Positions 1 to 10,216 of a stretch of DNA of 64,000 nucleotides are shown here, piece after piece. Source of the stretch: Deltaproteobacteria bacterium. Lineage in GTDB: Bacteria > JADJOY01. The notes under the pieces were generated by a model. The model made no database searches, was not told the origin of the DNA, and saw only the letters and a program-made list of their open reading frames with translations. The DNA lies in assembly GCA_016713535.1 (NCBI GenBank), contig JADJOY010000016.1, positions 1 through 64,000 of the forward strand. Reading direction: 5' to 3'. The translations under genes and the position numbers were made by a program. Positions within the stretch are counted from its first letter, which is position 1. Every line of letters starts with the position of its first letter.

Positions 1-35
1 GGGTCGCGATAGGCGCCGAGCCACGTCTCGATCAT
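1..35 (-). CDS. 5' end of an unidentified protein, cut by the window edge
   Basis: An ATG at 35 on the minus strand opens a frame reading MIETWLGAYRD to the window edge. A strong Shine-Dalgarno GAGGAGG (complement of 44-50) lies 8 bases upstream, which is why I accept the start. It is divergent from the signalling gene at 330. Eleven residues are too few to assign a family. Confidence 0.5.
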   Translation of the reverse strand, partial: MIETWLGAYRD

Positions 36-329
36 GGTCGCGACCTCCTCGGGGCGCCGGCCCCGACACCACCGCGCCCGCCGCGGAGCGATCGGGCGGA
101 TCGCCCGCTCGGCGGGGCGGACCGCCCCGGATGCCTCGCCGGCGCCGGGCACGAGCCACGAGCGGCCCGGCGCGGGCGGCGGACGCGCCGGGCCAAGCCA
201 TTGAAGTCACACGACGATCGCCGTGACAACCGGTCGTGGCGGTGAGCCGCGGCGCGGCGCCGCGGGGGCACCGGGCTTGCTCAGGTGAGGCTCGACTCGA
301 CGAGCGAGTCGCCGATCTCGAGGACTCCC

Positions 330-2184
330 ATGCGCGCCCCCGAAACCGACCTCCCGACCCCCCGGATCCTGGTGGTCGACGACGAGCCAGCGATCCGCAC
401 CCTGGAGCTGACCGCACTGCGCAGCTTCGGCTTCGCGGTCGACGAGGCCACCAACGGCCAGGAAGCCGTCGACAAATGGCGCGAGCACCGCCACGGGCTG
501 GTGCTTCTCGACCTGCTGATGCCGGGCAAGAACGGCTTCGACGCGTGCCGCGAGATCCGAGCGACTCCCGGCGGCGAGCACGTGCCGATCCTGGTGGTCA
601 CGGGCGCGGATGACAACGACTCGGTGCGCGCGGCGTTCAACGCCGGCGCCACCGACTTCCTCACCAAGCCGATGAGCATCCTCATGCTCGAGAATCGCGT
701 GCGCTACGCCCTGCGCGCCGCCGACTCCGCCCACCGCCTGCGCGAGAGCGAGCGCCACGTTCGCGAGCTCGCCTACCACGACAGCCTCACCGGGCTCGGC
801 AACCGCCGGCTCGCCCAGGACCGGCTCGCGGCTGCGGTGGCCACCGCCAAGCGCCACCAGCGCAAGCTCGCCGTGATGTTCATCGACCTCGACGGGTTCA
901 AGCGCATCAACGACACGCTCGGGCACGGCGCCGGCGACTCCCTCTTGCGGGAGGTCGCGCACCGGCTGTCGGAGGCGGTGCGGCGCTCGGACTCCGTGGC
1001 GCGCCTGAGCGGCGAGCACCCCGCCGCGGTGTCGCGCCTCGGCGGTGACGAGTTCACGGTCGTGCTGAGCGAGATCGCGCAGCCCCACGACGCGGCGCAG
1101 GTCGCGCGGCGGATCCTCGGCTCGCTCGCCGAGCCGATCCCGCTCGAGGGCCACGACGTGGTGATCGGGGCGAGCATCGGCATCGCGGTCTTCCCGCAGG
1201 ACGGAGAGGAGCCCGAGATGCTGATGTGCAGCGCGGACGCGGCGCTCTATGCGGCGAAGGAGTCGGGCCGCAACACCTACAAGTTCTACGACCGGGCGCT
1301 CAACGCGGTGGCGCACGAGCGGCTCGCGATCGAGGAGGGGCTCCGGCGCGCGGTCGAGCGCGACGAGCTCCGGCTCGCGTGGCAGCCGATCGTCGAGGGC
1401 CGGACCGGGCGGATGGTGGGCGCGGAGGCGCTGCTGCGCTGGTTCGACCCGGCACGCGGCCTGATCCCTCCGGACCAGTTCATCCCGCTCGCCGAGGACA
1501 CCGGGCTCATCGTGCCCGGTCGGCGACTGGGTGCTGCGCACCGCGTGCGCGCAGCTCGCGGCGTGGCGCGCGAGCGGCGCCGTCGACGTCACGTTTCGAG
1601 CGTCGATCAACCTCTCGCCGATGCAGCTCACGCGCGAAGGGTTCGCCGAACGGGTCGCGGCGATCCTGGATGCCCACGGCGTGCCGCCGAACGCCATCGA
1701 GCTCGAGATCACGGAGCGCTCGCTGATGCGCTCCGAGCACACCGTGGAGACCAACCTCAACGCGCTGCGCGGCCTCGGGCTCAGGCTCTCGCTCGACGAC
1801 TTCGGCACCGGCTTCTCCTCGCTCAGCTACCTGCGGCGGTTCCGCTTCGACGTCCTCAAGATCGACCGCTCGTTCGTGCGCGACCTGATCCACGATCCCG
1901 AGGACGGCGCGATCACCAACGCGATCCTGTCGATGTCGCGCGCGCTCGGGCTGCGCGTGATCGCCGAGGGCGTCGAGACCGAGGCGCAGCGCGCCTACCT
2001 CTGCGAGCGCGGCTGCGAGCTGATGCAGGGGTACCTGTTCAGCCGGCCGATCGAGGCGAGCGCGCTGGCCGGTCTGTTCGGGCGAGCCCTCGGCCCCGAA
2101 GGCGCCTGCGCCTGGACGGTCACCGCGCCGAGCGCGCCGCCCCGCCACGGTGCGTTCCTCGTCGAGTCGCCGCTCGCCGCGTAG
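330..2184 (+). CDS. Receiver-GGDEF-EAL cyclic-di-GMP signalling protein, frameshifted
   Basis: Cytoplasmic two-component output protein that makes and/or breaks cyclic di-GMP. The N-terminal receiver has the acidic pair in VVDDEP, a phospho-acceptor Asp near residue 61 (LVLLDLLMP) and the K of FLTKP. The diguanylate cyclase domain has an intact GGDEF near 238-242. The phosphodiesterase domain has EAL (GAEALLRW), LEITE, LDDFGTG, LKIDRSF and AEGVET, so all catalytic residues look present. The start at 330 has GAGG just upstream; an in-frame GTG at 285 is less likely. The frame breaks at 1518-1519, where an extra G turns an expected VP-V-GDW into VPGRR; the rest continues in the next frame from about 1522 to the TGA at 2182-2184. 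RxxD-like RRSD sits about 10 residues further from GGDEF than usual. Confidence 0.85.
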
Positions 2185-2217
2185 GCGTTCCGGGCTGCGG
2201 GATCGGCCGGAACGCCC

Positions 2218-2286
2218 GTAGGGGCGAGGCCTATCCCCGTAGAGGCGTGGCCTATTCCCCCGTAGGGGCGGGGCCTGTCCCCGCCC
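2218..2286. repeat. Three tandem GTAGGGGCG-type hairpin units between convergent genes
   Basis: Units begin at 2218, 2239 and 2262, each GTAGRGGCG(A/T/G)GGCCT followed by a C-rich half. The third folds as GGGGCGGGGCC against GTCCCCGCCC. The 191-base gap separates the convergent signalling and TetR genes, so it may act as a bidirectional terminator. Related arms occur at 35089-35187. Confidence 0.7.
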
Positions 2287-2375
2287 GGAACGCGGTCGCT
2301 CCATCGGCCGCCGGGGAGCGATCGGCTATCACCGGCCCGCCGCGGGCGGCCCCTCCGACGGACGGCCGTCCCCGC

Positions 2376-2981
2376 TCAGCGCAGCAGCGCGCGCACGCAC
2401 AGCTCCGCGGTCGCGGCCGGCACGTCGACACCGTCGATCCGCTCGGGCCGGTCCACCATCGCGCTCGCCGCGGCGCGCACCGCGCCCACGATCACCAGCG
2501 CCGCGAGGCGCGGCTCGACGTTGCGGAACTCGCCGCGCTTGATGCCCGCGCCGACCAGCTTGGTGAGCTCGTTCTCGAAGGTCATGAACTGATCCTCGAG
2601 CGCCTTGGAGCGCCGCCCCGACACCCGCCCGAACTCCTGCAGGTAGGCCTGCTGGAGCACGCCCACCCGGTGGTGCAGCACCGACTCCTCGAGCACCGCG
2701 ACGATCGCGCGCTCGATGCGCTCACGAGGGCTCGCGGCGCTCGCGACTCGCGACAGGATGGTCGCCGTCATCTGCTCGACGGCGTGCTCGTAGACCGCGA
2801 GGAAGAGCTCGTCCTTGCCGCGGAAGTGCCAGTAGAGGGCGCCGCGCGTGTAGCCGGCGGCGGCGACGATCTGGTCGATGCTGGTCGCCTGATAACCGTG
2901 CTTGGCGAACAGGTCGGTGGCGACGCGAAGCAGTCGGGCGCGGCTCGCGGCGAGGTCGGGCGGGGTCCGGGTACGAGCCAT
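2376..2981 (-). CDS. TetR/AcrR-family transcriptional regulator
   Basis: 201-residue regulator. The N-terminal TetR helix-turn-helix spans residues about 15-60 (LFAKHGYQATSIDQIVAAAG, then TRGALYWHFRGKDEL), followed by an all-helical ligand domain. I start at ATG 2981 (MARTRTPPD); upstream in-frame starts lack family-like sequence. It is divergent from the acyl-CoA carboxylase operon across 112 bases. That gap holds CATACCATC and CATACCGTC, possible half-sites. By analogy with other divergent TetR genes it probably controls the carboxylase/dehydrogenase operon in response to an acyl-CoA or related compound; this is inferred from position only. Confidence 0.9.
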   Translation of the reverse strand: MARTRTPPDLAASRARLLRVATDLFAKHGYQATSIDQIVAAAGYTRGALYWHFRGKDELFLAVYEHAVEQMTATILSRVASAASPRERIERAIVAVLEESVLHHRVGVLQQAYLQEFGRVSGRRSKALEDQFMTFENELTKLVGAGIKRGEFRNVEPRLAALVIVGAVRAAASAMVDRPERIDGVDVPAATAELCVRALLR

Positions 2982-3093
2982 CGGGACCCCATCATACCAT
3001 CTCCCCGACCAGATAGACATACCGTCCATCATGTGATAGCATGGTGCCTCGATGGCGCGCTGCACCGCACCGCGCCCCCCCGGAGAGGATCGG

Positions 3094-4704
3094 ATGCAGG
3101 TCATCGAGACGCGCGTCGACACCTCGAGCGACGAATACAAGCGGCGCTACGAGCACAACGTGGGCCTCGTCGCCGAGCTCCGCGAGAACCTGCGCAAGGC
3201 GGCCGAGGAGCGCTCCGAGAAGGCGTTCAAGCGCCACACCAGCCAGGGAAAGCTGCCGATCCGCGAGCGCATCGCGCGGATCCTCGACCCGAACACGCCG
3301 TTCCTCGAGACGGCTCCGCTCGCCGGCTACGGCATGTACGACGGCGGCGTCCACGCCGCGGGCCTGGTCTCGGGTGTCGGCATCATCCACGGCCGCGAGT
3401 GGTACGTGGTCGGCAACGACGCGATGGTGAAGGGCGGCTCGTCCTACCCCATCACCGTCAAGAAGAGCCTGCGCGACCAGGAGATCATCCTCGAGAACCG
3501 CTTGCCGGTCGTGAACATGATCGACTCGGGTGGAGCCTTCCTGCCCGAGCAGGCGCAGATCTTCGCCGACAAGTGGATGGGCGGCCGGGTCTTCTACAAC
3601 CAGGCCATCATGTCGAAGCTCGGCATCCCCCAGATCGCCATCGTGATGGGGCACTGCACCGCCGGCGGCGCCTACGTGCCGGCGATGTCGACCTTCGTCG
3701 TGCAGGTGAAGAAGACCGGCGCCATCTTCCTGGGAGGTCCGCCGCTGGTGCGCGCCGCCACCGGCGAGGTCGTGAGCGCCGAGGACCTCGGCGGCGCGGA
3801 CGTCCACTGCAGCCAGTCGGGTGTCGCGGACTTCTACGCCGAGAACGACGAGCACGCGCTGGCGATCGCTCGCGACCTCGCCCAGAACATCAACCTGCCG
3901 ACCAAGGCGCGCGTGCCGAGCCGCGAGCCGCAGGATCCCAAGTACGACCCCGAGGAGATCTACGGGATCGTGCCGACCGAGATCGCCAAGCCGTACGACG
4001 TCCGCGAGGTGATCGCGCGCATCGTCGACGGCAGCGAGTTCGAGGAGTTCAAGGCGCGCTACGGCACCACGCTGGTGACCGGCTTCGCCCACATCCACGG
4101 CCTCAAGGTCGGGATCCTCGCCAACAACGGGGTGCTCTTCAGCGAGAGCGCGCTCAAGGGCGCCCAGTTCGTGCAGATCTGCGACTCGATGCGGATCCCG
4201 CTGGTCTTCCTGCAGAACATCATGGGCTTCATCATCGGCCGCGAGTACGAGGCCAAGGGCATCACCAAGGATGGCCACAAGATGGTGGCGGCGGTGTCGT
4301 GCGCCACGGTCCCCAAGTTCACGGTGATGATCGGTGGCTCGTTCGGCGCCGGGAACTACGCGATGTGCGGCCGCGCCTACGGCCCGCGCTGGCTGTGGAC
4401 CTGGCCCAACCACCGCATCTCGGTCATGGGCGGCGAGCAGGCCGCCGACGTGCTGGTCTCGATCAAGCAGGACCAGCTCGCGCGCGACGGCGAGCAGCTC
4501 CTCGACGAGGGTGCGATCCAGTGGATCCGCCAGCCGGTGGTCGAGGTGTACGAGCAGGAAGGCAACGCCTACGCGGCCACCTCGAAGCTCTGGGACGACG
4601 GAATCATCGACCCCGCCAAGACCCGCGACGTGCTCGGGCTCGCGCTCAGCGCCTCCCTCAACGCGCCGATGGACCCGTTCGGCCACGGCGTTTTCAGATT
4701 CTGA
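3094..4704 (+). CDS. Acyl-CoA carboxylase, carboxyltransferase (beta) subunit
   Basis: 536-residue carboxyltransferase that moves the carboxyl group from carboxybiotin to an acyl-CoA. Two crotonase-like halves are visible; hallmarks are VNMIDSGGAFLPEQ, MGHCTAGGAYVPAM and FLGGPPLVRAATGE in the first half and FLQNIMGFIIGREYE plus GGSFGAGNYAMCGRAY in the second. The AGYGMYDGGVHAAG segment and overall layout match methylcrotonyl-/geranyl-CoA carboxylase beta chains (LiuB/AtuC type, about 535 aa) better than AccD. The start at 3094 has GGAGAGGA 7 bases upstream; an in-frame ATG at 3052 lacks this. First gene of an operon with biotin carboxylase, biotinyl carrier and acyl-CoA dehydrogenase. The exact substrate cannot be read from sequence alone. 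Confidence 0.92.
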   Translation: MQVIETRVDTSSDEYKRRYEHNVGLVAELRENLRKAAEERSEKAFKRHTSQGKLPIRERIARILDPNTPFLETAPLAGYGMYDGGVHAAGLVSGVGIIHGREWYVVGNDAMVKGGSSYPITVKKSLRDQEIILENRLPVVNMIDSGGAFLPEQAQIFADKWMGGRVFYNQAIMSKLGIPQIAIVMGHCTAGGAYVPAMSTFVVQVKKTGAIFLGGPPLVRAATGEVVSAEDLGGADVHCSQSGVADFYAENDEHALAIARDLAQNINLPTKARVPSREPQDPKYDPEEIYGIVPTEIAKPYDVREVIARIVDGSEFEEFKARYGTTLVTGFAHIHGLKVGILANNGVLFSESALKGAQFVQICDSMRIPLVFLQNIMGFIIGREYEAKGITKDGHKMVAAVSCATVPKFTVMIGGSFGAGNYAMCGRAYGPRWLWTWPNHRISVMGGEQAADVLVSIKQDQLARDGEQLLDEGAIQWIRQPVVEVYEQEGNAYAATSKLWDDGIIDPAKTRDVLGLALSASLNAPMDPFGHGVFRF

Positions 4705-4751
4705 GGGGACGGAGCGTGATCGATCCGACGCAGGCACGCACCGCTCGTGCT

Positions 4752-4827
4752 GGAGGGCTGCGGTCCCTCGCAGCCGGAGGATTCGAATCCTTTCCATCGC
4801 CGCGGACGCGAGGGACCGCGTCCCTCC
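4752..4827. repeat. Inverted-repeat pair between carboxylase subunit genes
   Basis: Two 25-base arms in inverted orientation, 4752-4776 and 4803-4827, matching at about 22 of 25 positions; each starts GGAGGG and holds GCGGTCCCTCGC. Each arm can also fold alone. Between them lies the perfect palindrome GGATTCGAATCC (4779-4790). The element fills most of the 133-base gap inside what is otherwise one operon. Confidence 0.75.
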
Positions 4828-4837
4828 AACGAGAGCC

Positions 4838-6346
<1,509 letters not shown>

Positions 6347-6356
6347 CGGTCGAGCG

Positions 6357-6881
6357 ATGAGCCTGAACTATCAGATCGGAGAGCGCACCGTGCGGGTGCG
6401 CGTCGACGTCGAAGTCGACGGCTTCGCCCGCGTCACGATCACGCCCGCCGAGGGCGAGGGCGCCGAGCGCCTGTTCCGCGCCCGCTACGTGCCGATCGGC
6501 GGCTCGCGCGCGCTCCTCGAGCTCGACGGGCGCCAGACGATCGTCCACGTCGCCGCCGGCGACGACGCCCAGCACGTCTCGATCGGCGGCGAGCACCACG
6601 CGGTCGTGCCGCCCGAGGTCCTCGAGAAGCGGCGCAAGAGCGGCGCCGGCGCCGCGGATGCCGGCGGTCACATCACGCCGCCCATGCCCGGTCAGGTCAT
6701 CAAGGTGATGGTCCAGGCGGGCGACCTGGTGGCGAAGGGTCAGGCCGTGGTCGTGATCATGGCCATGAAGATGGAGACGACGCTCTGCGCGCCGTACGAC
6801 GGCAAGGTCACCGAGGTGCGCGCCGTCGAGGGCGCCCAGGTGAAGCCGGGCGACCTCCTGGTCGACATCGAAGCCGCCTGA
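6357..6881 (+). CDS. Biotinyl (biotin carboxyl carrier) subunit
   Basis: 174-residue protein whose C-terminal 80 residues form a biotinyl/lipoyl domain with the canonical biotinylation site MAMKMETT (Lys is the attachment point) and the PMPGQVIKVMVQAGD turn. The N-terminal about 90 residues match the BT-like linker domain of methylcrotonyl/propionyl carboxylase alpha chains. It starts 10 bases after the biotin carboxylase stop, so the two are surely cotranslated. Together with the genes at 3094 and 4838 it makes a complete three-polypeptide carboxylase. Confidence 0.92.
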   Translation: MSLNYQIGERTVRVRVDVEVDGFARVTITPAEGEGAERLFRARYVPIGGSRALLELDGRQTIVHVAAGDDAQHVSIGGEHHAVVPPEVLEKRRKSGAGAADAGGHITPPMPGQVIKVMVQAGDLVAKGQAVVVIMAMKMETTLCAPYDGKVTEVRAVEGAQVKPGDLLVDIEAA

Positions 6882-6954
6882 AGCACCCCACCCAGCCGAC
6901 TCACCACCGAAGCGACGGCGCGGCGCTCGCGCCCGCCGGAGAAGGACGAGAGCC

Positions 6955-8106
6955 ATGGACTACTTCACTCCCGAGCAGCACACCTTCATGAAGACGGTGC
7001 GTGACTTCTTCGAGAAAGAGGTCAACCCGCACGTCGAGGAGTGGGAGAACCAGGGCATCTTCCCGGCGCACCAGGTCTTCAAGCGCTGCGGCGAGCTCGG
7101 CCTCTTCGGGATCACCTACGACCCGAAGTACGGCGGCTCCGGTCTCGACTACTGGTGGACGGCGGCCTACGCCGAGGCGATGGGCGGCTCGTGCAACTGC
7201 TCGGGCATCCCGATGGCGATCATGGTGCAGAGCGACATGTGCACGCCCGCCCTCCACGACTTCGGCAGCGAGGAGCTGAAGGAGCAGTTCCTCGCGCCGT
7301 CGATCAAGGGCGAGATGGTGGGCGCCATCGGCGTCACCGAGCCCGCCGCCGGCTCGGACGTGTTCGGCATCCAGACCACCGCGCGCCGCGACGGCGACCA
7401 CTACGTCATCAACGGCCGCAAGATCTTCATCACCAACGGCACCCAGGCCGACTACGTCACGACACTCGTCAAGACCGACAAGGACGCCGCCCACCACGGC
7501 TTCACGCTCATCGTGGTGCCCACCAAGACGCCCGGGTTCTCGGTGGCGCGCAAGCTCGACAAGGTCGGCAACCTGTCGTCCGACACCGCCGAGCTGGTCT
7601 ACGACGACGTGCGCGTGCCGGTCGCCAACCGCATCGGCGACGAGGGGCTCGGCTTCATCTACCAGATGCGGCAGTTCCAGAAGGAGCGCATGGTCGCCGC
7701 GTTCGGCGCGGTGGCGGGCGCGCGCAAAGCGCTCGACGCGACCGTCGCGTACCTCAAGCAGCGCGAGGCGTTCGGCAAGCCGCTCATCGCCAAGCAGTAC
7801 ATCCAGTTCAAGCTCGCCGAGCTCTCGACCCAGATCGAGCTCGCCCGCCAGCTCAACTATCACTGCGCGCGGATGATCGCCGCCGGCGAGGACTGCGTGC
7901 GTGAGACCTCGATGGCCAAGCTCGCCTCGTGCCGCTTGAGCCGGGAGGTCGCCGACCGGGGCGTCCAGTTCCACGGCGGCTACGGCTACATGAACGAGTA
8001 CCCGATCAGCCGCTACCGGCGCGACTCGCGCCTCGGCTCGATCGGCGGCGGCGCCGACGAGGTGATGATGTACATCATCGCCAAGCTCGAGAACTACGCC
8101 GCCTGA
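6955..8106 (+). CDS. Acyl-CoA dehydrogenase (AtuD/IVD-like)
   Basis: 383-residue flavoprotein that oxidises an acyl-CoA to the 2,3-enoyl-CoA, passing electrons to ETF. Seen: GVTEPAAGSD, GRKIFITNGTQADY (FAD binding), KLDKVGNLSSDTAELVYDDV, QREAFGKPL and a C-terminal RDSRLGSIGGGADEVM. GIPMAIMVQSDMCTPAL and IYQMRQFQKER resemble, from memory, citronellyl-CoA dehydrogenase AtuD. Strong Shine-Dalgarno GGAGAAGGA. With the upstream carboxylase it forms a dehydrogenation-carboxylation module like the Liu (leucine) or Atu (acyclic terpene) pathway. The hydratase expected in either pathway is not next door, so the substrate is open. Confidence 0.92.
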   Translation: MDYFTPEQHTFMKTVRDFFEKEVNPHVEEWENQGIFPAHQVFKRCGELGLFGITYDPKYGGSGLDYWWTAAYAEAMGGSCNCSGIPMAIMVQSDMCTPALHDFGSEELKEQFLAPSIKGEMVGAIGVTEPAAGSDVFGIQTTARRDGDHYVINGRKIFITNGTQADYVTTLVKTDKDAAHHGFTLIVVPTKTPGFSVARKLDKVGNLSSDTAELVYDDVRVPVANRIGDEGLGFIYQMRQFQKERMVAAFGAVAGARKALDATVAYLKQREAFGKPLIAKQYIQFKLAELSTQIELARQLNYHCARMIAAGEDCVRETSMAKLASCRLSREVADRGVQFHGGYGYMNEYPISRYRRDSRLGSIGGGADEVMMYIIAKLENYAA

Positions 8107-8159
8107 GCGCGGTGATGCAGCCCGGATCGCGTCGCGCGCTCGCGTCCGCCCCAGGAACC

Positions 8160-8231
8160 CCGGCCCGCCGGAGGCGGGCCCTCCAGACCCGCTCGATCGG
8201 CTGGAGCGCGCCCGCTCCGTCGGGCGCCAGG
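8160..8231. repeat. Composite hairpin repeat downstream of the dehydrogenase gene
   Basis: Two hairpins: GGCCCGCC-GGA-GGCGGGCC followed by CTCC, then a 34-base block at 8198-8231 starting CGGCTGGAGCGCG and ending GGCGCCAGG. The 34-base block recurs at 32563-32596 with two differences and more loosely near 41163-41197. The element sits between the convergent dehydrogenase and SDR genes in a 253-base gap and probably ends transcription. Confidence 0.75.
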
Positions 8232-8359
8232 AAACGATCGCGGTCGTTCCCAGCGGTCACCGGGCACGCGACGTGTTCCCCACCCGAACGCCGCGAACCC
8301 GCGCGAGCGTAGGGGAGGGCGTGAGCCCTCCCGCGGTCCGCATCGAGGCGGGCGGCCGG

Positions 8360-9127
8360 CTAGAGGACGTATCCCGAGTCGGCGGGGATCTCGACGCCGT
8401 TGAGGTGGCGGGCGTCGTCGGAGGCGAGGAAGCGGATCACCCGCGCCACGTCCTCGGGGTCCGAGAACTTCCCACCCCCACCCTGCTCCAGCGCGTCGAA
8501 GGCGGCTGCGACCGAGCCGGTCTGCGTGACGATCTCCTGAAAGAACGGCATCCGCTCCCACATCGGCGTGCGCACGCCCGCCGGGCTGACCGCGCACACT
8601 CGCACCGGGATGCCGCCGTCGCGGCACTCCTTCGCCGCCACCCGCACCAGCATGCCGAGACCCGCCTTGCTCACCGAGTAGGCCGCGGCCCCCGGCGCGG
8701 CGCGGATCCCCGACGCCGAGCCGACGTGCACGATCACGCCGCCCCGTTCGCGCATCGCGCGCAGCCCGTGCTTGGTCGCGAGGAAGGCGCCGTCGAGGTT
8801 GGTGGCGAGCACGCGCCGCCACTCGCCGAGCTCGGTGTCGGCCAGCGGGCTCCCGGACGACACGCCCGCGCAGCTCACCAGCACGTCGAGGCGGCCGTGG
8901 TCGGCCATCGAGCGGCCCACCACCTGCTCCCAGTCGTGTTCGTCACGGACGTCGAGCGCCGCGCTCGACGCCGAGTGTCCCCGAGCCGAGAGCGCCCGCG
9001 CGGTCGCCGCCGCCGCGGGCCCGTCGACGTCCACGCACACCACGTGCGAGCCGTCGGTGGCGAACACCGCCGCCGTGGCGGCGCCGATTCCCGATCCTGC
9101 GCCGGTGACCAGCACGATCCGATTCAT
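8360..9127 (-). CDS. Short-chain dehydrogenase/reductase (classical SDR)
   Basis: 255-residue NAD(P)-dependent oxidoreductase. Rossmann motif TGAGSGIG at the N-terminus; an Asp-rich VCVDVD after beta-2 favours NAD(H); VSCAG; catalytic Ser, Tyr and Lys in GSASGI and YSVSK; a C-terminal NGVEIPADSGY. The start ATG at 9127 overlaps the stop of the FMN reductase by four bases (ATGA), so the two are translationally coupled. Substrate unknown. Confidence 0.92.
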   Translation of the reverse strand: MNRIVLVTGAGSGIGAATAAVFATDGSHVVCVDVDGPAAAATARALSARGHSASSAALDVRDEHDWEQVVGRSMADHGRLDVLVSCAGVSSGSPLADTELGEWRRVLATNLDGAFLATKHGLRAMRERGGVIVHVGSASGIRAAPGAAAYSVSKAGLGMLVRVAAKECRDGGIPVRVCAVSPAGVRTPMWERMPFFQEIVTQTGSVAAAFDALEQGGGGKFSDPEDVARVIRFLASDDARHLNGVEIPADSGYVL

Positions 9128-9711
9128 GGTTCCCTCGTGGGTGGCAGGTAATTGGGGTCGCATCGGTACGCTTCGATCGCGCGGGCGAACGCGCCGAGCG
9201 CTCCGCGGATGGCCGGCGCCACGTCGGCGTGGGCCGCGATCGCCTCGGGTGAGAGCTTGCTGCTCCGCAGCGCGACGGTGGTCGAGCCGGCTTCGACCAA
9301 GCGCCCCGACATGGTGCGCACGGTCTCGACCAGGGACGCCACGGCGAACGTCGAGTGCGGCGACGGGTTGAGCACCGCGACGGGCTTGCCGGTGAACTCG
9401 TGCCCGCCCACCAGCCAGTCGAGCGCGTTCTTGAGCGAGCCCGGCACGCCATGCGCGTACTCCGGCGTCGAGAAGAGCAGGCCGTCGCACGCCGCCACGG
9501 CGCGACGCAGCCGATCGAGGGCGGGACAGGCCTCGTGCTCGCGATCGGGGTTGAAGTGCGGCAGCTCGTCGAGCCCCTCGAAGAGCTCGATCGTCGTTCC
9601 GGGCGGCGCCAGGAGCGCCGCGGCTCGGAGCAGCGCGGTGTTGGACGAGGCGCGCCGCAGGCTCCCCGAGATCGCGAGCACACGGATCTCGGCACGGTCG
9701 CTCGAGCTCAT
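9124..9711 (-). CDS. NAD(P)H-dependent FMN reductase (NADPH:FMN oxidoreductase-like)
   Basis: 195-residue flavodoxin-fold protein. LAISGSLRRASSNTALLR is the FMN phosphate loop and FSTPEYAHGVPGSLKNALDWL the second FMN loop typical of the SsuE/ArsH/YieF family. The start at 9711 overlaps the end of the membrane protein gene (ATGA), and its end overlaps the SDR start. It could reduce FMN, quinones or azo compounds; the specific role is not visible. Confidence 0.9.
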   Translation of the reverse strand: MSSSDRAEIRVLAISGSLRRASSNTALLRAAALLAPPGTTIELFEGLDELPHFNPDREHEACPALDRLRRAVAACDGLLFSTPEYAHGVPGSLKNALDWLVGGHEFTGKPVAVLNPSPHSTFAVASLVETVRTMSGRLVEAGSTTVALRSSKLSPEAIAAHADVAPAIRGALGAFARAIEAYRCDPNYLPPTREP

Positions 9712-10118
9712 CGGTGCCGGCCCGCGCGCCAGCGCTGCAGGCGATCGGCGAGGAGCGGCGCGAAGAAGAGCACCGTCATCCCGATCGGCAAGAGCCCGCC
9801 GTGGACGAGGTCGTAGTCGGAGACGATCCGCTCCCACGAGAGGCGCGCCAGCAGACGACCTGCGCCGATCTCGAACGCCAGCATGCCGGCCATCCACACG
9901 GCGCCGACCGCGAGACGCTCGCGGTCGCTACGTGCGCCGATCCAGCGCGCCGACCGCACCGCGATCGTCAGGATGATCGCCGCCCCGCTGAACACCGCGA
10001 GCTGCCGCGAGCGGAAGTCACCCACCACCGGCACGAGCAGCAGCACGCGCAGCGTGCCGTGCACCACCTCCGCCACCACCAGCGCGCACCACACCAGCAT
10101 CGCTCGCCGCCAGCTCAT
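9708..10118 (-). CDS. Small integral membrane protein, unknown function
   Basis: 136 residues with about four hydrophobic segments (MLVWCALVVAEVVHG, AVFSGAAIILTIAV, AVGAVWMAGMLAFEIGAG, LLPIGMTVLFFAPLLA). I chose ATG 10118; ATG 10100 is an alternative. It is the first gene of a three-gene minus-strand operon whose members overlap by four bases each. I do not recognise the family. Confidence 0.75.
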   Translation of the reverse strand: MSWRRAMLVWCALVVAEVVHGTLRVLLLVPVVGDFRSRQLAVFSGAAIILTIAVRSARWIGARSDRERLAVGAVWMAGMLAFEIGAGRLLARLSWERIVSDYDLVHGGLLPIGMTVLFFAPLLADRLQRWRAGRHR

Positions 10119-10216
10119 CACCCGCCGCCGATCGTGAAACGAAAGCGCTCGGCGCTCGACCGAGCGTAGGAGAGCACGCGCTGGAAGGATCGTCGCCTGC
10201 ACCGCTCCCCGTCGCC

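Noticed and set aside
190-222. GTCAC...GTGAC arms around CGATCG as an operator upstream of the signalling gene
   Set aside because: The arms are not symmetric about the centre and match only five bases; not distinguishable from chance in this composition.
285-329. GTG at 285 as start of the signalling protein
   Set aside because: The ATG at 330 has a better-placed GAGG and begins just before the receiver domain; the extra 15 residues have no family match.
6901-7974. Long antisense ORFs over conserved genes (for example opposite the acyl-CoA dehydrogenase)
   Set aside because: High GC removes stops in shadow frames; the sense strand encodes a complete conserved enzyme and the antisense products lack motifs.
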